Part shown: positions 49,356 to 58,730 of the stretch, piece by piece | Numbering within the stretch: the stretch's first letter is position 1 | Layout: each line of letters opens with the position of its first letter | Assembly (NCBI RefSeq): GCF_030653815.1 | Contig: NZ_JAURYQ010000029.1 | Span: 53,193 to 117,192 of the forward strand | Origin: Rhodoferax sp. | GTDB taxonomy: Bacteria; Pseudomonadota; Gammaproteobacteria; Burkholderiales; Burkholderiaceae_C | Direction: 5' to 3' | Length of the DNA: 64,000 nt | The notes under the pieces: generated by a model | The model's database searches: none | What the model saw: only the letters and a program-made list of their open reading frames with translations | What the model was told of the DNA's origin: nothing | Position numbers and translations under genes: made by a program

Positions 49356-49849
49356 ACGCCGCCGTCCCGACCCGGCAGGTCCGTTTTGAGGCCATGACCG
49401 AGAGCCAGCTGGAGGCCGTCACGGCGCTGGAACAACAGGCCCACCCCCATCCCTGGCAGAAAAGCCACTTTGCCGACTGCCTGGCCAGTGCCTACCCAAC
49501 CCAGCTGCTCATGGCTGAGGACACCTTGCTGGGCTATTTTGTGGCCATGAAGGGCGTTGACGAAGTGCACTTGCTCAACCTGACCGTGGCGCCAGCCTAC
49601 CAGCACCAGGGCTGGGCCAGGCTCATGCTCGACGCATTGGCCCTGTGGTCAAGCGGCCAGGGCGCGCAGTGGCTGTGGCTGGAAGCACGCCAAAGCAACA
49701 CCCGCGCCATTCACGTTTACAAAGCCCACGGTTTTCGCACCGTCGGCGTGCGTCGCCAGTATTACCCGGCAGCATCGGGCGCACGAGAAGATGCCGTGGT
49801 CATGAGCCTGCCACTGAAAGCCGCGCCCGCGCAGGTGCCCGCGCCATGA
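49352..49849 (+). CDS. rimI: Ribosomal protein S18-alanine N-acetyltransferase
   Basis: 165 aa GNAT protein. The acetyl-CoA loop appears as LTVAPAYQHQGWARLML, followed by LEARQSNTRAIHVYKAHGF, both typical of RimI. The C-terminus AREDAVVMSLPL is also characteristic. It acetylates the N-terminus of ribosomal protein S18. It is linked to tsaB and the glycosylase gene by 4-base overlaps (ATGA). Confidence 0.92.
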   Translation: MNAAVPTRQVRFEAMTESQLEAVTALEQQAHPHPWQKSHFADCLASAYPTQLLMAEDTLLGYFVAMKGVDEVHLLNLTVAPAYQHQGWARLMLDALALWSSGQGAQWLWLEARQSNTRAIHVYKAHGFRTVGVRRQYYPAASGAREDAVVMSLPLKAAPAQVPAP

Positions 49850-50724
49850 GCCTAAGTCTGGATGCACGCCAGCGCGCCATGTTGCAGGAGATGGGCGTGC
49901 GCGTGTGGGCGCCGCTCACTGCACCGGAATCGCCAGCCGAGTTGATTGCCCCTGCCAAGCCCCAGCGCGCATCGGAGCCCGAGCCAGCGGCGTTGCCTGA
50001 CGCGCCGCCGCCCGTCGTTGACGTGCGCCCCAGCGTCCCGTCACAAACCCTGCCAAGCCCGAGCCGGGTGACCGAGTTGGCCAGCGGCATTGCCCACATG
50101 GACTGGCCCGCCCTGACCGAGGCCGTGCACCACTGCCAGGCCTGCGCCATGTGTCTGGGCCGGCGCGCGCCCAGCCTGGCCGCGCCGCCGCAAACCACAC
50201 CCTGCGACTGGATGGTGGTCGGCGACCCACCGGATGAAGCGCAGGAGCGTGCCGGCCAGCCTTTTGTGGACGACGCCGGGCTGCTACTCGACAACATGTT
50301 GCGCGCGGTGGCCGTGCAGCGCTGGAACCCTGAAGCCGACGCAGGCCCGAACCAGGCCGCCGCGTCGCGCGCCTACCTGACCCATGTGCTCAAGTGCCGC
50401 CCGGCCCTGATGCGCGCGCCCAACGCCGCGGAACTCGGCACCTGCGCTCACTTTCTGCGCCGTGAAATCGCCCTGACGCAACCCAAGGTGATCCTGGCCA
50501 TGGGGCGTTTTGCCATGCAATTGCTGCTCAGCGACACCCCGCCCGAGCAGGCTCGGCTGCCGCTGGGCAAGTTGCGCGGTCAGGTCTGGCGCTTTGCCGA
50601 TGTGCCGGTGGTGGTGAGCTACCCGCCGGCTTACCTGTTGCGCAACGGCCCTGACAAGGCCCGCGCCTGGGCCGACCTGTGCCTGGCCCGCGCGGTGGCC
50701 ACCGGCCAGCTGACCAACCCGTAA
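49846..50724 (+). CDS. Family 4-type uracil-DNA glycosylase (divergent motifs)
   Basis: 292 aa from ATG 49846. A variable Pro/Ala-rich N-terminal region (about 20-85) precedes a family-4 UDG fold. Four cysteines that could hold the Fe-S cluster are in CQACAMC, HVLKCRP and LGTCAHF. The usual motif GEAPGxxE reads GDPPDEAQERAGQPF, and the usual C-terminal H-P motif reads SYPPAYLLRN, so key residues differ from characterised family-4 enzymes. It may be active with altered chemistry. It lies downstream of tsaB-rimI and upstream of argS. Confidence 0.82.
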   Translation: MSLSLDARQRAMLQEMGVRVWAPLTAPESPAELIAPAKPQRASEPEPAALPDAPPPVVDVRPSVPSQTLPSPSRVTELASGIAHMDWPALTEAVHHCQACAMCLGRRAPSLAAPPQTTPCDWMVVGDPPDEAQERAGQPFVDDAGLLLDNMLRAVAVQRWNPEADAGPNQAAASRAYLTHVLKCRPALMRAPNAAELGTCAHFLRREIALTQPKVILAMGRFAMQLLLSDTPPEQARLPLGKLRGQVWRFADVPVVVSYPPAYLLRNGPDKARAWADLCLARAVATGQLTNP

Positions 50725-50733
50725 AATCCGGGC

Positions 50734-52431
50734 ATGTTGATCGTTAAAACCCAATTACTTGATGCCCTGCGTGACGCGCTGGAAGCCATCCAGCCCGGCG
50801 CCGGCGTCAAAGCCGCCTTTGAGTCGCCCAAGGTGGCCGCCCACGGTGACCTGGCCACCACGGCCGCCATGCAGCTGGCCAAGCCACTCAAACAAAACCC
50901 GCGGCAACTGGCCGAGAACCTGTGCGCCGCGCTGCGCAACACCCTGCCCTACCAGACCTGGGTCGAGTCGCTCGACATTGCCGGACCCGGCTTCATCAAC
51001 ATCAAGCTCAAACCCGAGGCCAAGCAGCAGGTGGTGCGCGCGGTGTTGTCGCAAGGCAAGCGCTACGGCGCCCAGGCCGACAACGGCCAGCGCATGCTGG
51101 TCGAATTTGTCTCGGCCAACCCGACCGGCCCCCTGCATGTGGGCCACGGCCGCCAAGCGGCGCTGGGCGACGCCATTTGCAACCTGTTTGACAGCCAGGG
51201 CTGGCAGGTTTACCGCGAGTTTTACTACAACGACGCCGGCGTGCAAATTGCCACGCTGGCCACCAGCACGCAACTGCGCGCCCAGGGCTTCAAGCCGGGC
51301 GACGCCTGCTGGCCCACCGACCCCGACAACCCGGTGAGCAAAAACTTTTACAACGGCGAGTACATTGCCGACATTGCCACCGACTTCCTGGCAAAAAAAA
51401 CCGTCAGCTCGGATGACCGCGCCTTCACCGCCTCCGGCGACGCGGCTGACGTTGAGAGCATCCGCCAGTTTGCCGTGGCCTATTTGCGCCACGAGCAGGA
51501 CCTCGACCTGTCGGCCTTTGCCGTCAAGTTCGACAACTACTACCTGGAAAGCAGCCTCTACACCAGCGGCCGGGTGGATGCCACGGTGAAGCGCCTGGTC
51601 GAGGCCGGCAAGACCTACGAGCAGGACGGCGCGCTGTGGCTCAAGTCGACCGACTACGGCGACGACAAGGACCGCGTGATGCGCAAGCAGGATGGCAGCT
51701 ACACCTATTTTGTGCCTGATGTGGCCTACCACATCAGTAAATGGGAGCGTGGCTTCCAGAAGGTCATCAACATCCAGGGCACTGACCACCACGGCACCAT
51801 TGCCCGCGTGCGCGCCGGCTTGCAGGCCGCCAATGTCGGCATTCCGCAAGGCTACCCCGACTACGTCCTGCACACCATGGTGCGGGTCGTCAAGGGCGGC
51901 CAGGAGGTCAAGATCAGCAAGCGCGCCGGCAGTTACGTGACCTTGCGCGACCTGATCGAGTGGACCAGCAAGGACGCGGTGCGCTTCTTCCTGCTGAGCC
52001 GCAAGCCCGACACCGAATACACCTTCGACGTTGACCTGGCGGTGGCCAAAAACAACGACAACCCGGTCTATTACGTGCAGTACGCCCATGCCCGCATTTG
52101 CTCGGTACTGGCCAGCTGGGGCGGTGATGTGGCCAGCCTGGGCCACGCCGAGTTGGCGCCACTGCAAAGCCCGCAGGCGCAAGCCTTGATGCTGCTGCTG
52201 GCCAAATACCCCGACATGCTGAGCGCCGCAGCCGAGGGGTTTGCACCGCACGACGTGACGTTCTACCTGCGCGAACTGGCCGCCTGCTACCACAGCTACT
52301 ACGATGCCGAGCGCATTCTGGTCGACGACGAGGCCCTCAAACTGGCCCGGCTGGCGCTGGTGGCGGCCACGGCCCAGGTGTTGCGCAATGGCCTGGCCAT
52401 GCTGGGTGTCAGTGCGCCGGAAAAAATGTAA
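50734..52431 (+). CDS. argS: Arginyl-tRNA synthetase
   Basis: 565 aa. The N-terminal Arg-RS-specific domain (1-110) is followed by the HIGH-type motif in [15 protein letters not shown] near residue 130. The central [16 protein letters not shown] stretch and the weak KMSKS equivalent [14 protein letters not shown] near 390 are typical. The C-terminal DALR domain (about 450-565) binds the anticodon. It attaches arginine to tRNA-Arg. Confidence 0.97.
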   Translation: MLIVKTQLLDALRDALEAIQPGAGVKAAFESPKVAAHGDLATTAAMQLAKPLKQNPRQLAENLCAALRNTLPYQTWVESLDIAGPGFINIKLKPEAKQQVVRAVLSQGKRYGAQADNGQRMLVEFVSANPTGPLHVGHGRQAALGDAICNLFDSQGWQVYREFYYNDAGVQIATLATSTQLRAQGFKPGDACWPTDPDNPVSKNFYNGEYIADIATDFLAKKTVSSDDRAFTASGDAADVESIRQFAVAYLRHEQDLDLSAFAVKFDNYYLESSLYTSGRVDATVKRLVEAGKTYEQDGALWLKSTDYGDDKDRVMRKQDGSYTYFVPDVAYHISKWERGFQKVINIQGTDHHGTIARVRAGLQAANVGIPQGYPDYVLHTMVRVVKGGQEVKISKRAGSYVTLRDLIEWTSKDAVRFFLLSRKPDTEYTFDVDLAVAKNNDNPVYYVQYAHARICSVLASWGGDVASLGHAELAPLQSPQAQALMLLLAKYPDMLSAAAEGFAPHDVTFYLRELAACYHSYYDAERILVDDEALKLARLALVAATAQVLRNGLAMLGVSAPEKM

Positions 52432-52469
52432 ACCTTGATTCACTCACCGACGACGAGCATAGACAGCAC

Positions 52470-53069
52470 ATGAAACAACAACGCGGCGGCACTTTTTTGG
52501 GATTCATCCTTGGCCTATTGGTCGGCCTCGGCCTGGCGCTGGCTGTGGCGGTCTACGTGACCAAGGTACCCATGGTATTTTTCAACAAGGCCGCCAGCAG
52601 CAACGCCACCCAGGATGCCAACGAGCTTGAAAAGAACAAGAACTGGGACCCCAATGCGCCGCTGTATGGCAAAAATCCGGCCAAGCCAGCGGTTCCGGCT
52701 GACATTGCCGTGACCCCACCTGCCGCCAATGCGCCAGAGAACAAGCCGGCTGTCAGCGCGGACCCCTTGGGCGACCTGGTCAAGGCCCGCGCCAAGGGCA
52801 GCGCTGCCTCAACCCCGGCCAACACACCCGATCCCTTCACCTATTTCATTCAGGTCGGCGCCTTCCGCACACCCGAAGATGCCCAGGCGCAGCGTGCCAA
52901 GCTGTCCCTGAGCGGCATCGAGACCCGAATTTCCGAGCGTGAGCAATCCGGCCGCACGGTGTACCGTGTCCGCATGGGCCCATTTGACAAACGCGAAGAA
53001 GCCGACGCCGCCAAAGCCCGACTCGACGGCGCAGGCATCGAGACCGCTCTGGTGCGCGTGCAACGCTGA
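52470..53069 (+). CDS. SPOR-domain membrane protein (FtsN-like)
   Basis: 199 aa. A single N-terminal membrane helix (about 10-32; LGFILGLLVGLGLALAVAVY) is followed by a flexible Pro/Ala-rich periplasmic linker and a C-terminal SPOR domain (about 120-197; FIQVGAFRTPEDAQAQRAKL). SPOR domains bind denuded septal peptidoglycan, so a role in cell division like FtsN is likely. It is placed between argS and a dsbA-like gene. Confidence 0.88.
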   Translation: MKQQRGGTFLGFILGLLVGLGLALAVAVYVTKVPMVFFNKAASSNATQDANELEKNKNWDPNAPLYGKNPAKPAVPADIAVTPPAANAPENKPAVSADPLGDLVKARAKGSAASTPANTPDPFTYFIQVGAFRTPEDAQAQRAKLSLSGIETRISEREQSGRTVYRVRMGPFDKREEADAAKARLDGAGIETALVRVQR

Positions 53070-53128
53070 ACTTTGTCGCCGTTGCACGCTCTGACCTGGT
53101 CCCCAACCCAGCTACAAGGAACATCCGC

Positions 53129-53788
53129 ATGCAACGTCGTCGCTTTGTCGCCCAGACCGGATCACTCGCCATCAGCGCCGCACTGCTGAGCCCCGGCGTT
53201 TCGCAAGCCCAGGCGCAAGCCAATACCCCGCGCGCCGGCACAGATTTCAACGCCCTGAGTCGGCCAGCCCCGGTCGAGGCACCTGCCGGTCAGATCGAAC
53301 TGGTTGAATTTTTCTGGTACAACTGCCCGCACTGCAATGCGTTTGAGCCGGTGTTGGCCGAGTGGGTTAAAAAACTGCCCACGGACATTGTTTTCAAGCG
53401 TGTTCCGGTCGCCTTTCGCGATGACTTCGTGCCCCAACAGCGCTTGTATTACGCGCTTGAGGCGCTCAATTTGCTTGACAGCCTGCATGCGCGCGTTTTT
53501 GCCGCCATTCACGTCGAAAAGAAAAACCTGAGCCAGCCGCCCGCCATCGTCGACTGGGTGGTCAAACAAGGCGTTGACGCCAGCAAATTCATCGAGCAGT
53601 TCAATTCGTTTTCCACCACCACCAAGGCCACGCGCGCCCGCCAGTTGCAGACGGCCTATCAGGTCGAAGGCGTGCCTGCGCTGGGCGTGGCCGGGCGTTA
53701 TTACACCGACGGCGCACTGGCCAAGAGCATGGGCCGGGTGTTGCAGGTGGTTGAGCATTTGATCGACCAGATTCGACGCGGCAGCTGA
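53129..53788 (+). CDS. Periplasmic thiol:disulfide interchange protein (DsbA-like)
   Basis: 219 aa with an N-terminal export signal that begins MQRRRFVAQTGSLAISAALL, a Tat-like RR start. The thioredoxin-fold active site is FFWYNCPHCNAFEP, the CPHC of DsbA, and the cis-Pro loop is VEGVPALGVAGRYY. It introduces disulfides in periplasmic proteins. Targets here could include LptD-dependent envelope assembly, but that is not shown. Confidence 0.92.
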   Translation: MQRRRFVAQTGSLAISAALLSPGVSQAQAQANTPRAGTDFNALSRPAPVEAPAGQIELVEFFWYNCPHCNAFEPVLAEWVKKLPTDIVFKRVPVAFRDDFVPQQRLYYALEALNLLDSLHARVFAAIHVEKKNLSQPPAIVDWVVKQGVDASKFIEQFNSFSTTTKATRARQLQTAYQVEGVPALGVAGRYYTDGALAKSMGRVLQVVEHLIDQIRRGS

Positions 53789-53827
53789 GTCCGGCTGCGT
53801 CGCGTGACGGCGCCGACAGAATTGGCA

Positions 53828-53855
53828 GGCCAGGCCGTTTGAAGCGGCCCTGGCC
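53828..53855 (+). terminator. Candidate hairpin terminator after the dsbA-like gene
   Basis: GGCCAGGCCG (53828-53837) pairs with CGGCCCTGGCC (53845-53855), with one bulged C and a 7-base loop. There is no U-tract after it, so it may be a factor-dependent stop or only a stable mRNA end. It is 40 bases before the lptA start. Confidence 0.4.
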
Positions 53856-53894
53856 GCTACAATCTTGCAAACTTCACGCAAGAATCATGCCTTT

Positions 53895-54527
53895 ATGAAA
53901 AACCGACTCCCCTCCTGGTTTGTACTTTGTGCGCTGGTGCTGTCCGCCGGGATGGTCCAGGCTGAAAAAGCCGATCGGGACAAGCCCATGAACATCGAGG
54001 CCGATGCGCTGCGTTACGACGAGGTCAAACAGCTGAGCATCTTCACCGGCCAGGTGGTCTTGACGAAAGGCACCATCCTGATCCGCGGCGCCCGACTGGA
54101 AGTGCGTCAGGACCCCGAGGGCAACCAGTATGGGGTGGTCACGGCAGAACCCGGAAAACGTGCGTTTTTCAAGCAAAAACGCGAGGGGCTGGACGAAACC
54201 ATCGAGGGTGAAGGTGAAACCATCGATTACGACAGCCGTCAGGACACGGTCAAATTCATTGGCCAGGCCCAATTGCGGCGCTACCAGGGCGCCAAACTCA
54301 ACGACGATTTCAATGGCGGCATCATCGTTTACAACAACCTGACCGATGTTTTCACGCTCGACGGCGCGCCAGCGTCGGGCGCCAAGACCAGCACCGGCCA
54401 ACCCGGTGCGCCAGCGGGCCGGGTGCGGGCCATGTTGACACCCAAGACGGGGCCGGCACTTGCGCCGGCGCCCGCAGCGTCGACGCCGCTGCGCAGCAGC
54501 CCCGAATTGAACGATGCCAAGCGCTAA
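53895..54527 (+). CDS. lptA: LPS transport periplasmic protein LptA
   Basis: 210 aa from ATG 53895, giving a clear signal peptide (MKNRLPSWFVLCALVLSAGM, cleavage after VQA). The mature part has the OstA/LptA beta-jellyroll repeats: PMNIEADALRYDEVKQLSIF, GQVVLTKGTILIRGARLEV and IDYDSRQDTVKFIGQAQLRR. The protein bridges inner- and outer-membrane LPS transporters. A Pro/Ala-rich C-terminal tail of about 45 residues is extra. lptB follows after 15 bases. lptC is not adjacent. Confidence 0.94.
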   Translation: MKNRLPSWFVLCALVLSAGMVQAEKADRDKPMNIEADALRYDEVKQLSIFTGQVVLTKGTILIRGARLEVRQDPEGNQYGVVTAEPGKRAFFKQKREGLDETIEGEGETIDYDSRQDTVKFIGQAQLRRYQGAKLNDDFNGGIIVYNNLTDVFTLDGAPASGAKTSTGQPGAPAGRVRAMLTPKTGPALAPAPAASTPLRSSPELNDAKR

Positions 54528-54542
54528 GCGGGTCGCGCTGCC

Positions 54543-55316
54543 ATGACGACGCCCCTGCCTGACGCCGCCGCCTCCGAGAGTCGCCTGGAGGCGCACCACC
54601 TGCAAAAATTCTACGGTAGCCGCAAGGTTGTCAAGGACGTGTCGCTGACCGTGCGCAAGGGCGAAGTGGTCGGTTTGCTGGGCCCCAACGGCGCCGGAAA
54701 AACCACCTCGTTCTACATGATCGTCGGGCTGGTGCGGGCCAGCGCGGGAGACATCACCATTGACGGCCAGTCGGTCGAGCACATGCCGATTCACCGGCGC
54801 GCACGCCTGGGCCTGAGCTATTTGCCACAGGAAGCTTCCATTTTCCGCAAGCTCAACGTGGCCGACAACGTGCGCGCCGTGCTCGAACTGCAACTGGATG
54901 CACAAGGCAAGGCCCTGAGCGGGGCCGAGATTGAAAAACGTCTGACCGCGCTGCTGCAGGACTTGCGGGTCGACCATCTGCGCGACTCGTCCGCCCTGGC
55001 GCTGTCCGGTGGCGAGCGCCGGCGGGTGGAGATTGCCCGCGCCTTGGCCACCCAGCCCCGTTTCATTTTGCTCGACGAGCCTTTTGCCGGCATTGACCCG
55101 ATTGCCGTGATCGAGATCCAGCGCATCATCTCCTTCCTGAAAAGCCGGGGCATTGGCGTGCTGATCACCGACCACAATGTGCGTGAAACCCTGGGTATTT
55201 GCGACCACGCCTTCATCATCAGCGACGGCAGCGTGCTGGCCAGCGGAACTCCCGCCGAGATCATCAATAACGTCGATGTGCGCCGGGTCTACCTGGGCGA
55301 GCACTTCCGGATGTAA
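54543..55316 (+). CDS. lptB: LPS export ABC transporter ATPase LptB
   Basis: 257 aa. Powers LPS extraction from the inner membrane with LptFG. Walker A is [16 protein letters not shown], the signature is [16 protein letters not shown], Walker B is [15 protein letters not shown] and the switch His is in [26 protein letters not shown] is the Q-loop. It lies between lptA and rpoN, the usual proteobacterial order. Confidence 0.97.
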   Translation: MTTPLPDAAASESRLEAHHLQKFYGSRKVVKDVSLTVRKGEVVGLLGPNGAGKTTSFYMIVGLVRASAGDITIDGQSVEHMPIHRRARLGLSYLPQEASIFRKLNVADNVRAVLELQLDAQGKALSGAEIEKRLTALLQDLRVDHLRDSSALALSGGERRRVEIARALATQPRFILLDEPFAGIDPIAVIEIQRIISFLKSRGIGVLITDHNVRETLGICDHAFIISDGSVLASGTPAEIINNVDVRRVYLGEHFRM

Positions 55317-55335
55317 CGATGACCCACACACACCC

Positions 55336-56925
55336 ATGAAACAGGGCCTCTCGTTACGCACCTCCCAGCACCTGGCGCTCACGCCGCAGTTGCAACAATC
55401 CATCCGTTTGCTGCAGCTGTCCACCATGGAGCTGAGCAGCGAGGTGAATCAGATGCTCGACGAAAACCCGTTCCTGGAACGCTCGGAGGAAGAAGCGGAC
55501 CGGGAATCCTTCGGCTTGGCACAAGCCGATACCGCCATCTGCCGTAATGACCGCGAGCAGGAATCTGCCGCCTATACCGGTGTTGATGACCATTACACAT
55601 CGCGGGTGAGTACCGAGACAGCCTCCGAAGAACCCGTCACCACGATGGAAGAAGCGCCGAGCTGGGACGGCGATGGCAGTGTCAGCCTGAGTCCGGACGA
55701 CAGCGAATGGGGTGGCGAGGCCAAGGCGCGTGGCAACAACCTCAGCGGTGACGACGAGCTGGATGCCACCGAGCTGGCGCGCAGCCAGGAGACCTTGCAA
55801 AGCTTTTTGCAGCGCCAGGCGCTGTCCCTGCGCCTGGGCACCGAAGACCGGGCGGCACTTTACTTTTTGATCGAGTCGCTCAACGACGAGGGCTACCTGG
55901 AAGACGATCTGACCGAGCTGGCGCGCGGACTGGCCGGTGATGACGCCGAGCAGGTCGAAGACCTGGTGCATCACTTTACGGTGGCACTGGGCTTGCTGCA
56001 AAGCCTGGAGCCTGCGGGTGTTGGCGCCAGGGGTCTGGCCGAATGTCTGCGCCTGCAACTGCAGGCGCTCAAACTCAACCCTGCGTTCGAGGCCGACACG
56101 GTGCAGGTGGCCTTGCGCATCTGTGCCCAACCCATGGACTTGCTGGCGCGACGCGACATCAAGCACCTGATGCCGCTGTGCGATGCCAGCGATACCCAGG
56201 TGCGCGCCGCCATCACCCTGATAGGACGGCTGGAGCCCAAACCGGGCCGCCGCTTTGTCGATGTGGAGCGCAACATTGTGGTGCCCGACGTGTTGGTGAC
56301 TGCGGTGGGGCAAGGTCCGATGGTGAAGTTTCTGGTGCGTCTGAACCCCGAGGTCATGCCACGCCTGCGCGTGCACGACATATATGCCAACGCGCTCAAA
56401 GGCCACAAGGCTGTCGGCAACGACGCCGCCAACTTTGCCGCACTGCAGCAGCGCCTGCAGGAGGCGCGCTGGTTCATCAAGAACATCCAGCAGCGTTTTG
56501 ACACCATCCTGCGCGTCAGCAGCGCCATCGTGGAACGTCAGAAAAGCTTTTTTGTGCATGGTGAACTGGCCATGCGCCCGCTGGTGCTGCGCGAAATTGC
56601 CGACGAATTGGGCCTGCACGAGTCCACCATCAGCCGGGTCACCACCGCCAAGTACATGGCCACCCCGTTCGGCACTTTTGAGTTGAAATACTTTTTTGGC
56701 TCGGGCCTGGGCACCGACTCGGGTGGCAACGCATCGAGCACCGCCGTGCGCGCCCTGATCAAGCAATTTGTCGCCGCCGAAAGCCCGAAAAAACCGCTCA
56801 GCGACAACCAGTTGTCCGACATGCTGAAAGAGCAAGGCATTGAATGCGCGCGCCGCACCGTGGCCAAATACCGCGAAGGCCTGCGCATTGCGCCGGCCTC
56901 ACTCAGAAAATCCCTATCCTTATGA
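55336..56925 (+). CDS. rpoN: RNA polymerase sigma-54 factor
   Basis: 529 aa from ATG 55336; the longer frame is the lptB shadow. Region I is Gln/Leu-rich (LRTSQHLALTPQLQQSIRLL), needed for enhancer-dependent activation. An acidic region II follows. The core-binding and helix-turn-helix parts are seen in RPLVLREIADELGLHESTIS, and the RpoN box is in ARRTVAKYREGL near the end. It directs transcription of nitrogen, motility and other genes. Its stop overlaps the next gene by ATGA. Confidence 0.97.
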   Translation: MKQGLSLRTSQHLALTPQLQQSIRLLQLSTMELSSEVNQMLDENPFLERSEEEADRESFGLAQADTAICRNDREQESAAYTGVDDHYTSRVSTETASEEPVTTMEEAPSWDGDGSVSLSPDDSEWGGEAKARGNNLSGDDELDATELARSQETLQSFLQRQALSLRLGTEDRAALYFLIESLNDEGYLEDDLTELARGLAGDDAEQVEDLVHHFTVALGLLQSLEPAGVGARGLAECLRLQLQALKLNPAFEADTVQVALRICAQPMDLLARRDIKHLMPLCDASDTQVRAAITLIGRLEPKPGRRFVDVERNIVVPDVLVTAVGQGPMVKFLVRLNPEVMPRLRVHDIYANALKGHKAVGNDAANFAALQQRLQEARWFIKNIQQRFDTILRVSSAIVERQKSFFVHGELAMRPLVLREIADELGLHESTISRVTTAKYMATPFGTFELKYFFGSGLGTDSGGNASSTAVRALIKQFVAAESPKKPLSDNQLSDMLKEQGIECARRTVAKYREGLRIAPASLRKSLSL

Positions 56926-58211
56926 ACCAGCTCCAACTCTTTCTCCCCTGCGCCGCCGGCGTCGAGGACTACCTGGCCCCCGAAGTGCTGCGCATCACCG
57001 GCTTGCCGCCGGGCTGCATCACCAAACAACGCGGTGGCGTGGCGGTGCGCACTTCGCTGGCGCAGGCCATGCTGCTGAACCTGCACAGCCGGCTGGCCCA
57101 GCGTGTTCTGGTGCTGCTGAGTTACACCGAATACCGGGGCGAACAGGACCTGTACCGTGCGGCCTCTGAAGTGGCCTGGGAGCGCTGGTTCACGCCGCGC
57201 GAATCCATCAAGGTCGAGATCACCGCGCAGCACAGCCCGTTGACCTCGCTGAACTTTGCCGCGCTCAAGATCAAGGACGCGGTGTGCGACCGCTTTCGTG
57301 CCGTGGCCAATGGCGTGCGCCCGGATGTCAACACCCAGTGGCCCGACGTGCGCATTTACGCCCACCTGACCACCGACAGTTGTTCGCTCTACATCGACAC
57401 CTCGGGCGAACCGCTGTTCAAACGCGGCTGGCGCGAGGACAAGGGCGACGCGCCCCTGAAGGAAACCCTGGCTGCGGCCATGCTGGCCGCCAGCGGCTGG
57501 CTTGAGGGCGACGCCGATTTGCTGCCGCTGTATGACCCCTGTTGCGGCAGCGGCACCATCGTCATTGAAGCGGCGCAGATGGCCTGCAACATTGCGGCTG
57601 GCAGCCGCCGCCGTTTTGCCTTCGAGAAGTACGTGCCGTTTCAAAAGCAGGTCTGGGACACCCTCAAGCGGGAGGCCGTGGCGGCCGAGGTGGTGCGGTC
57701 GCCCGACCAGAAACCCATCATCTTTGGCAGCGACGTGGCACACCGCATGGTCGATTTTGCGCAGCGCAACGCGGCGCGCGCCGGGGTCGCCGATGTGATC
57801 GAGTTTCGCGGCGGCGATGCCCTGCAACGCCTGCCCCCCATTGATGTCAGCAGCACCGGCGGTGGCGTCATGGTGCTGAATCCACCCTATGGCGAGCGCA
57901 TTGACGTGGGTGGCGTCGCCAAAGGCGGGCCGCGCGATGCAGGTGGCTTTGAAGACGAAGCCAATGTGCCGCGCTTTGGCGCCCGTGAACTGCCGCAAAC
58001 CGAGGGCGCGGGTGAATTCTTCAACCAGCTCGCCAGCCACTGGAAGAAAAACTATTCGGGCTGGACCGCCTGGGTGCTGACGCCCGACCTGAAACTACCC
58101 GGCAAAATGCGCCTGAAAGAAGCCCGCCGTGTGCCAATGTGGAACGGCCCCATCGAATGCAGGTTGTTCCGCTTTGACATGGTGGCGGGAAAAATGGCTG
58201 GAAAAGCATGA
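56922..58211 (+). CDS. THUMP-domain RNA N2-guanine methyltransferase (RlmL N-terminal/YpsC-like)
   Basis: 429 aa from ATG 56922, overlapping rpoN. The N-terminal part holds a THUMP domain (about 50-160), followed by the RlmL-type LFKRGWREDKGDAPLKETLA. The SAM-binding fold has DPCCGSGTIVIEAA near residue 205 and the catalytic motif NPPYGERID near 320. It matches the m2G2445-methylating half of E. coli RlmL, without the second (RlmK) half. 23S rRNA is the likely substrate; the exact position is inferred. Confidence 0.88.
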   Translation: MNQLQLFLPCAAGVEDYLAPEVLRITGLPPGCITKQRGGVAVRTSLAQAMLLNLHSRLAQRVLVLLSYTEYRGEQDLYRAASEVAWERWFTPRESIKVEITAQHSPLTSLNFAALKIKDAVCDRFRAVANGVRPDVNTQWPDVRIYAHLTTDSCSLYIDTSGEPLFKRGWREDKGDAPLKETLAAAMLAASGWLEGDADLLPLYDPCCGSGTIVIEAAQMACNIAAGSRRRFAFEKYVPFQKQVWDTLKREAVAAEVVRSPDQKPIIFGSDVAHRMVDFAQRNAARAGVADVIEFRGGDALQRLPPIDVSSTGGGVMVLNPPYGERIDVGGVAKGGPRDAGGFEDEANVPRFGARELPQTEGAGEFFNQLASHWKKNYSGWTAWVLTPDLKLPGKMRLKEARRVPMWNGPIECRLFRFDMVAGKMAGKA

Positions 58212-58612
58212 CACCGGTGGTGCTCGACACCAACATCGTGCTCGACGCCTTTGTTTTTGACGACCCCGCGGCGCGCGCGCTCAAGTCGGCGCTGGCCGCA
58301 CGGCAGCTCGAATGGATCGCCACCAAAGCCATGCGCGACGAGCTGGCGCGTGTCCTGTGTTATCCCAAAATCGTGCCGCGCATGGCCTTTTACCAAGTCA
58401 CGGCCCAGCATGTCCTGGCCCAGTTTGATGGCCAAGCCACGCTGGTCGACACCGCGCCCAAGGCCAGCGTCACCTGTCGCGACGCCGATGACCAGAAGTT
58501 TATCGACCTGGCCGTCAGCCATCAGGCCCTGCTGCTGAGCAAGGACCAGGCGGTGTTGTGCATGAGAAAAAGGTTGTCAGCATTTTTTGTAACAACGCAA
58601 TCAGCCTTGTAA
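58208..58612 (+). CDS. PIN-domain protein (putative ribonuclease / toxin-like)
   Basis: 134 aa. The acidic active-site pattern of PIN nucleases is present: Asp in VVLDTNIVLDAF, Glu in MRDELARVL, and Asp residues in CRDADDQKFIDLA. It belongs to the family annotated as toxin components of PIN type, but no antitoxin gene is adjacent, and it overlaps the methyltransferase gene by ATGA. A housekeeping RNase role or a solitary toxin are both possible. Confidence 0.82.
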   Translation: MTPVVLDTNIVLDAFVFDDPAARALKSALAARQLEWIATKAMRDELARVLCYPKIVPRMAFYQVTAQHVLAQFDGQATLVDTAPKASVTCRDADDQKFIDLAVSHQALLLSKDQAVLCMRKRLSAFFVTTQSAL

Positions 58613-58674
58613 CAAATCGCATCGAATCATGGGTATGCATATTCTTGCCGCCTAAGTAAACTTTGACGCGTCGA

Positions 58675-58693
58675 ACGGACCATCCTGGTCCGT
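58675..58693 (+). terminator. Hairpin after the PIN gene / leader of the acyltransferase gene
   Basis: ACGGACCA-TCC-TGGTCCGT is a perfect 8-bp stem with a 3-base loop, 38 bases before the acyltransferase ATG and 63 bases after the PIN stop. No U-tract follows. It may end the upstream transcript or act in the 5' leader of the next gene. Confidence 0.45.
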
Positions 58694-58730
58694 AAGGCTT
58701 GTTCAACTTAACTTTTGCGAGGAAATCATC

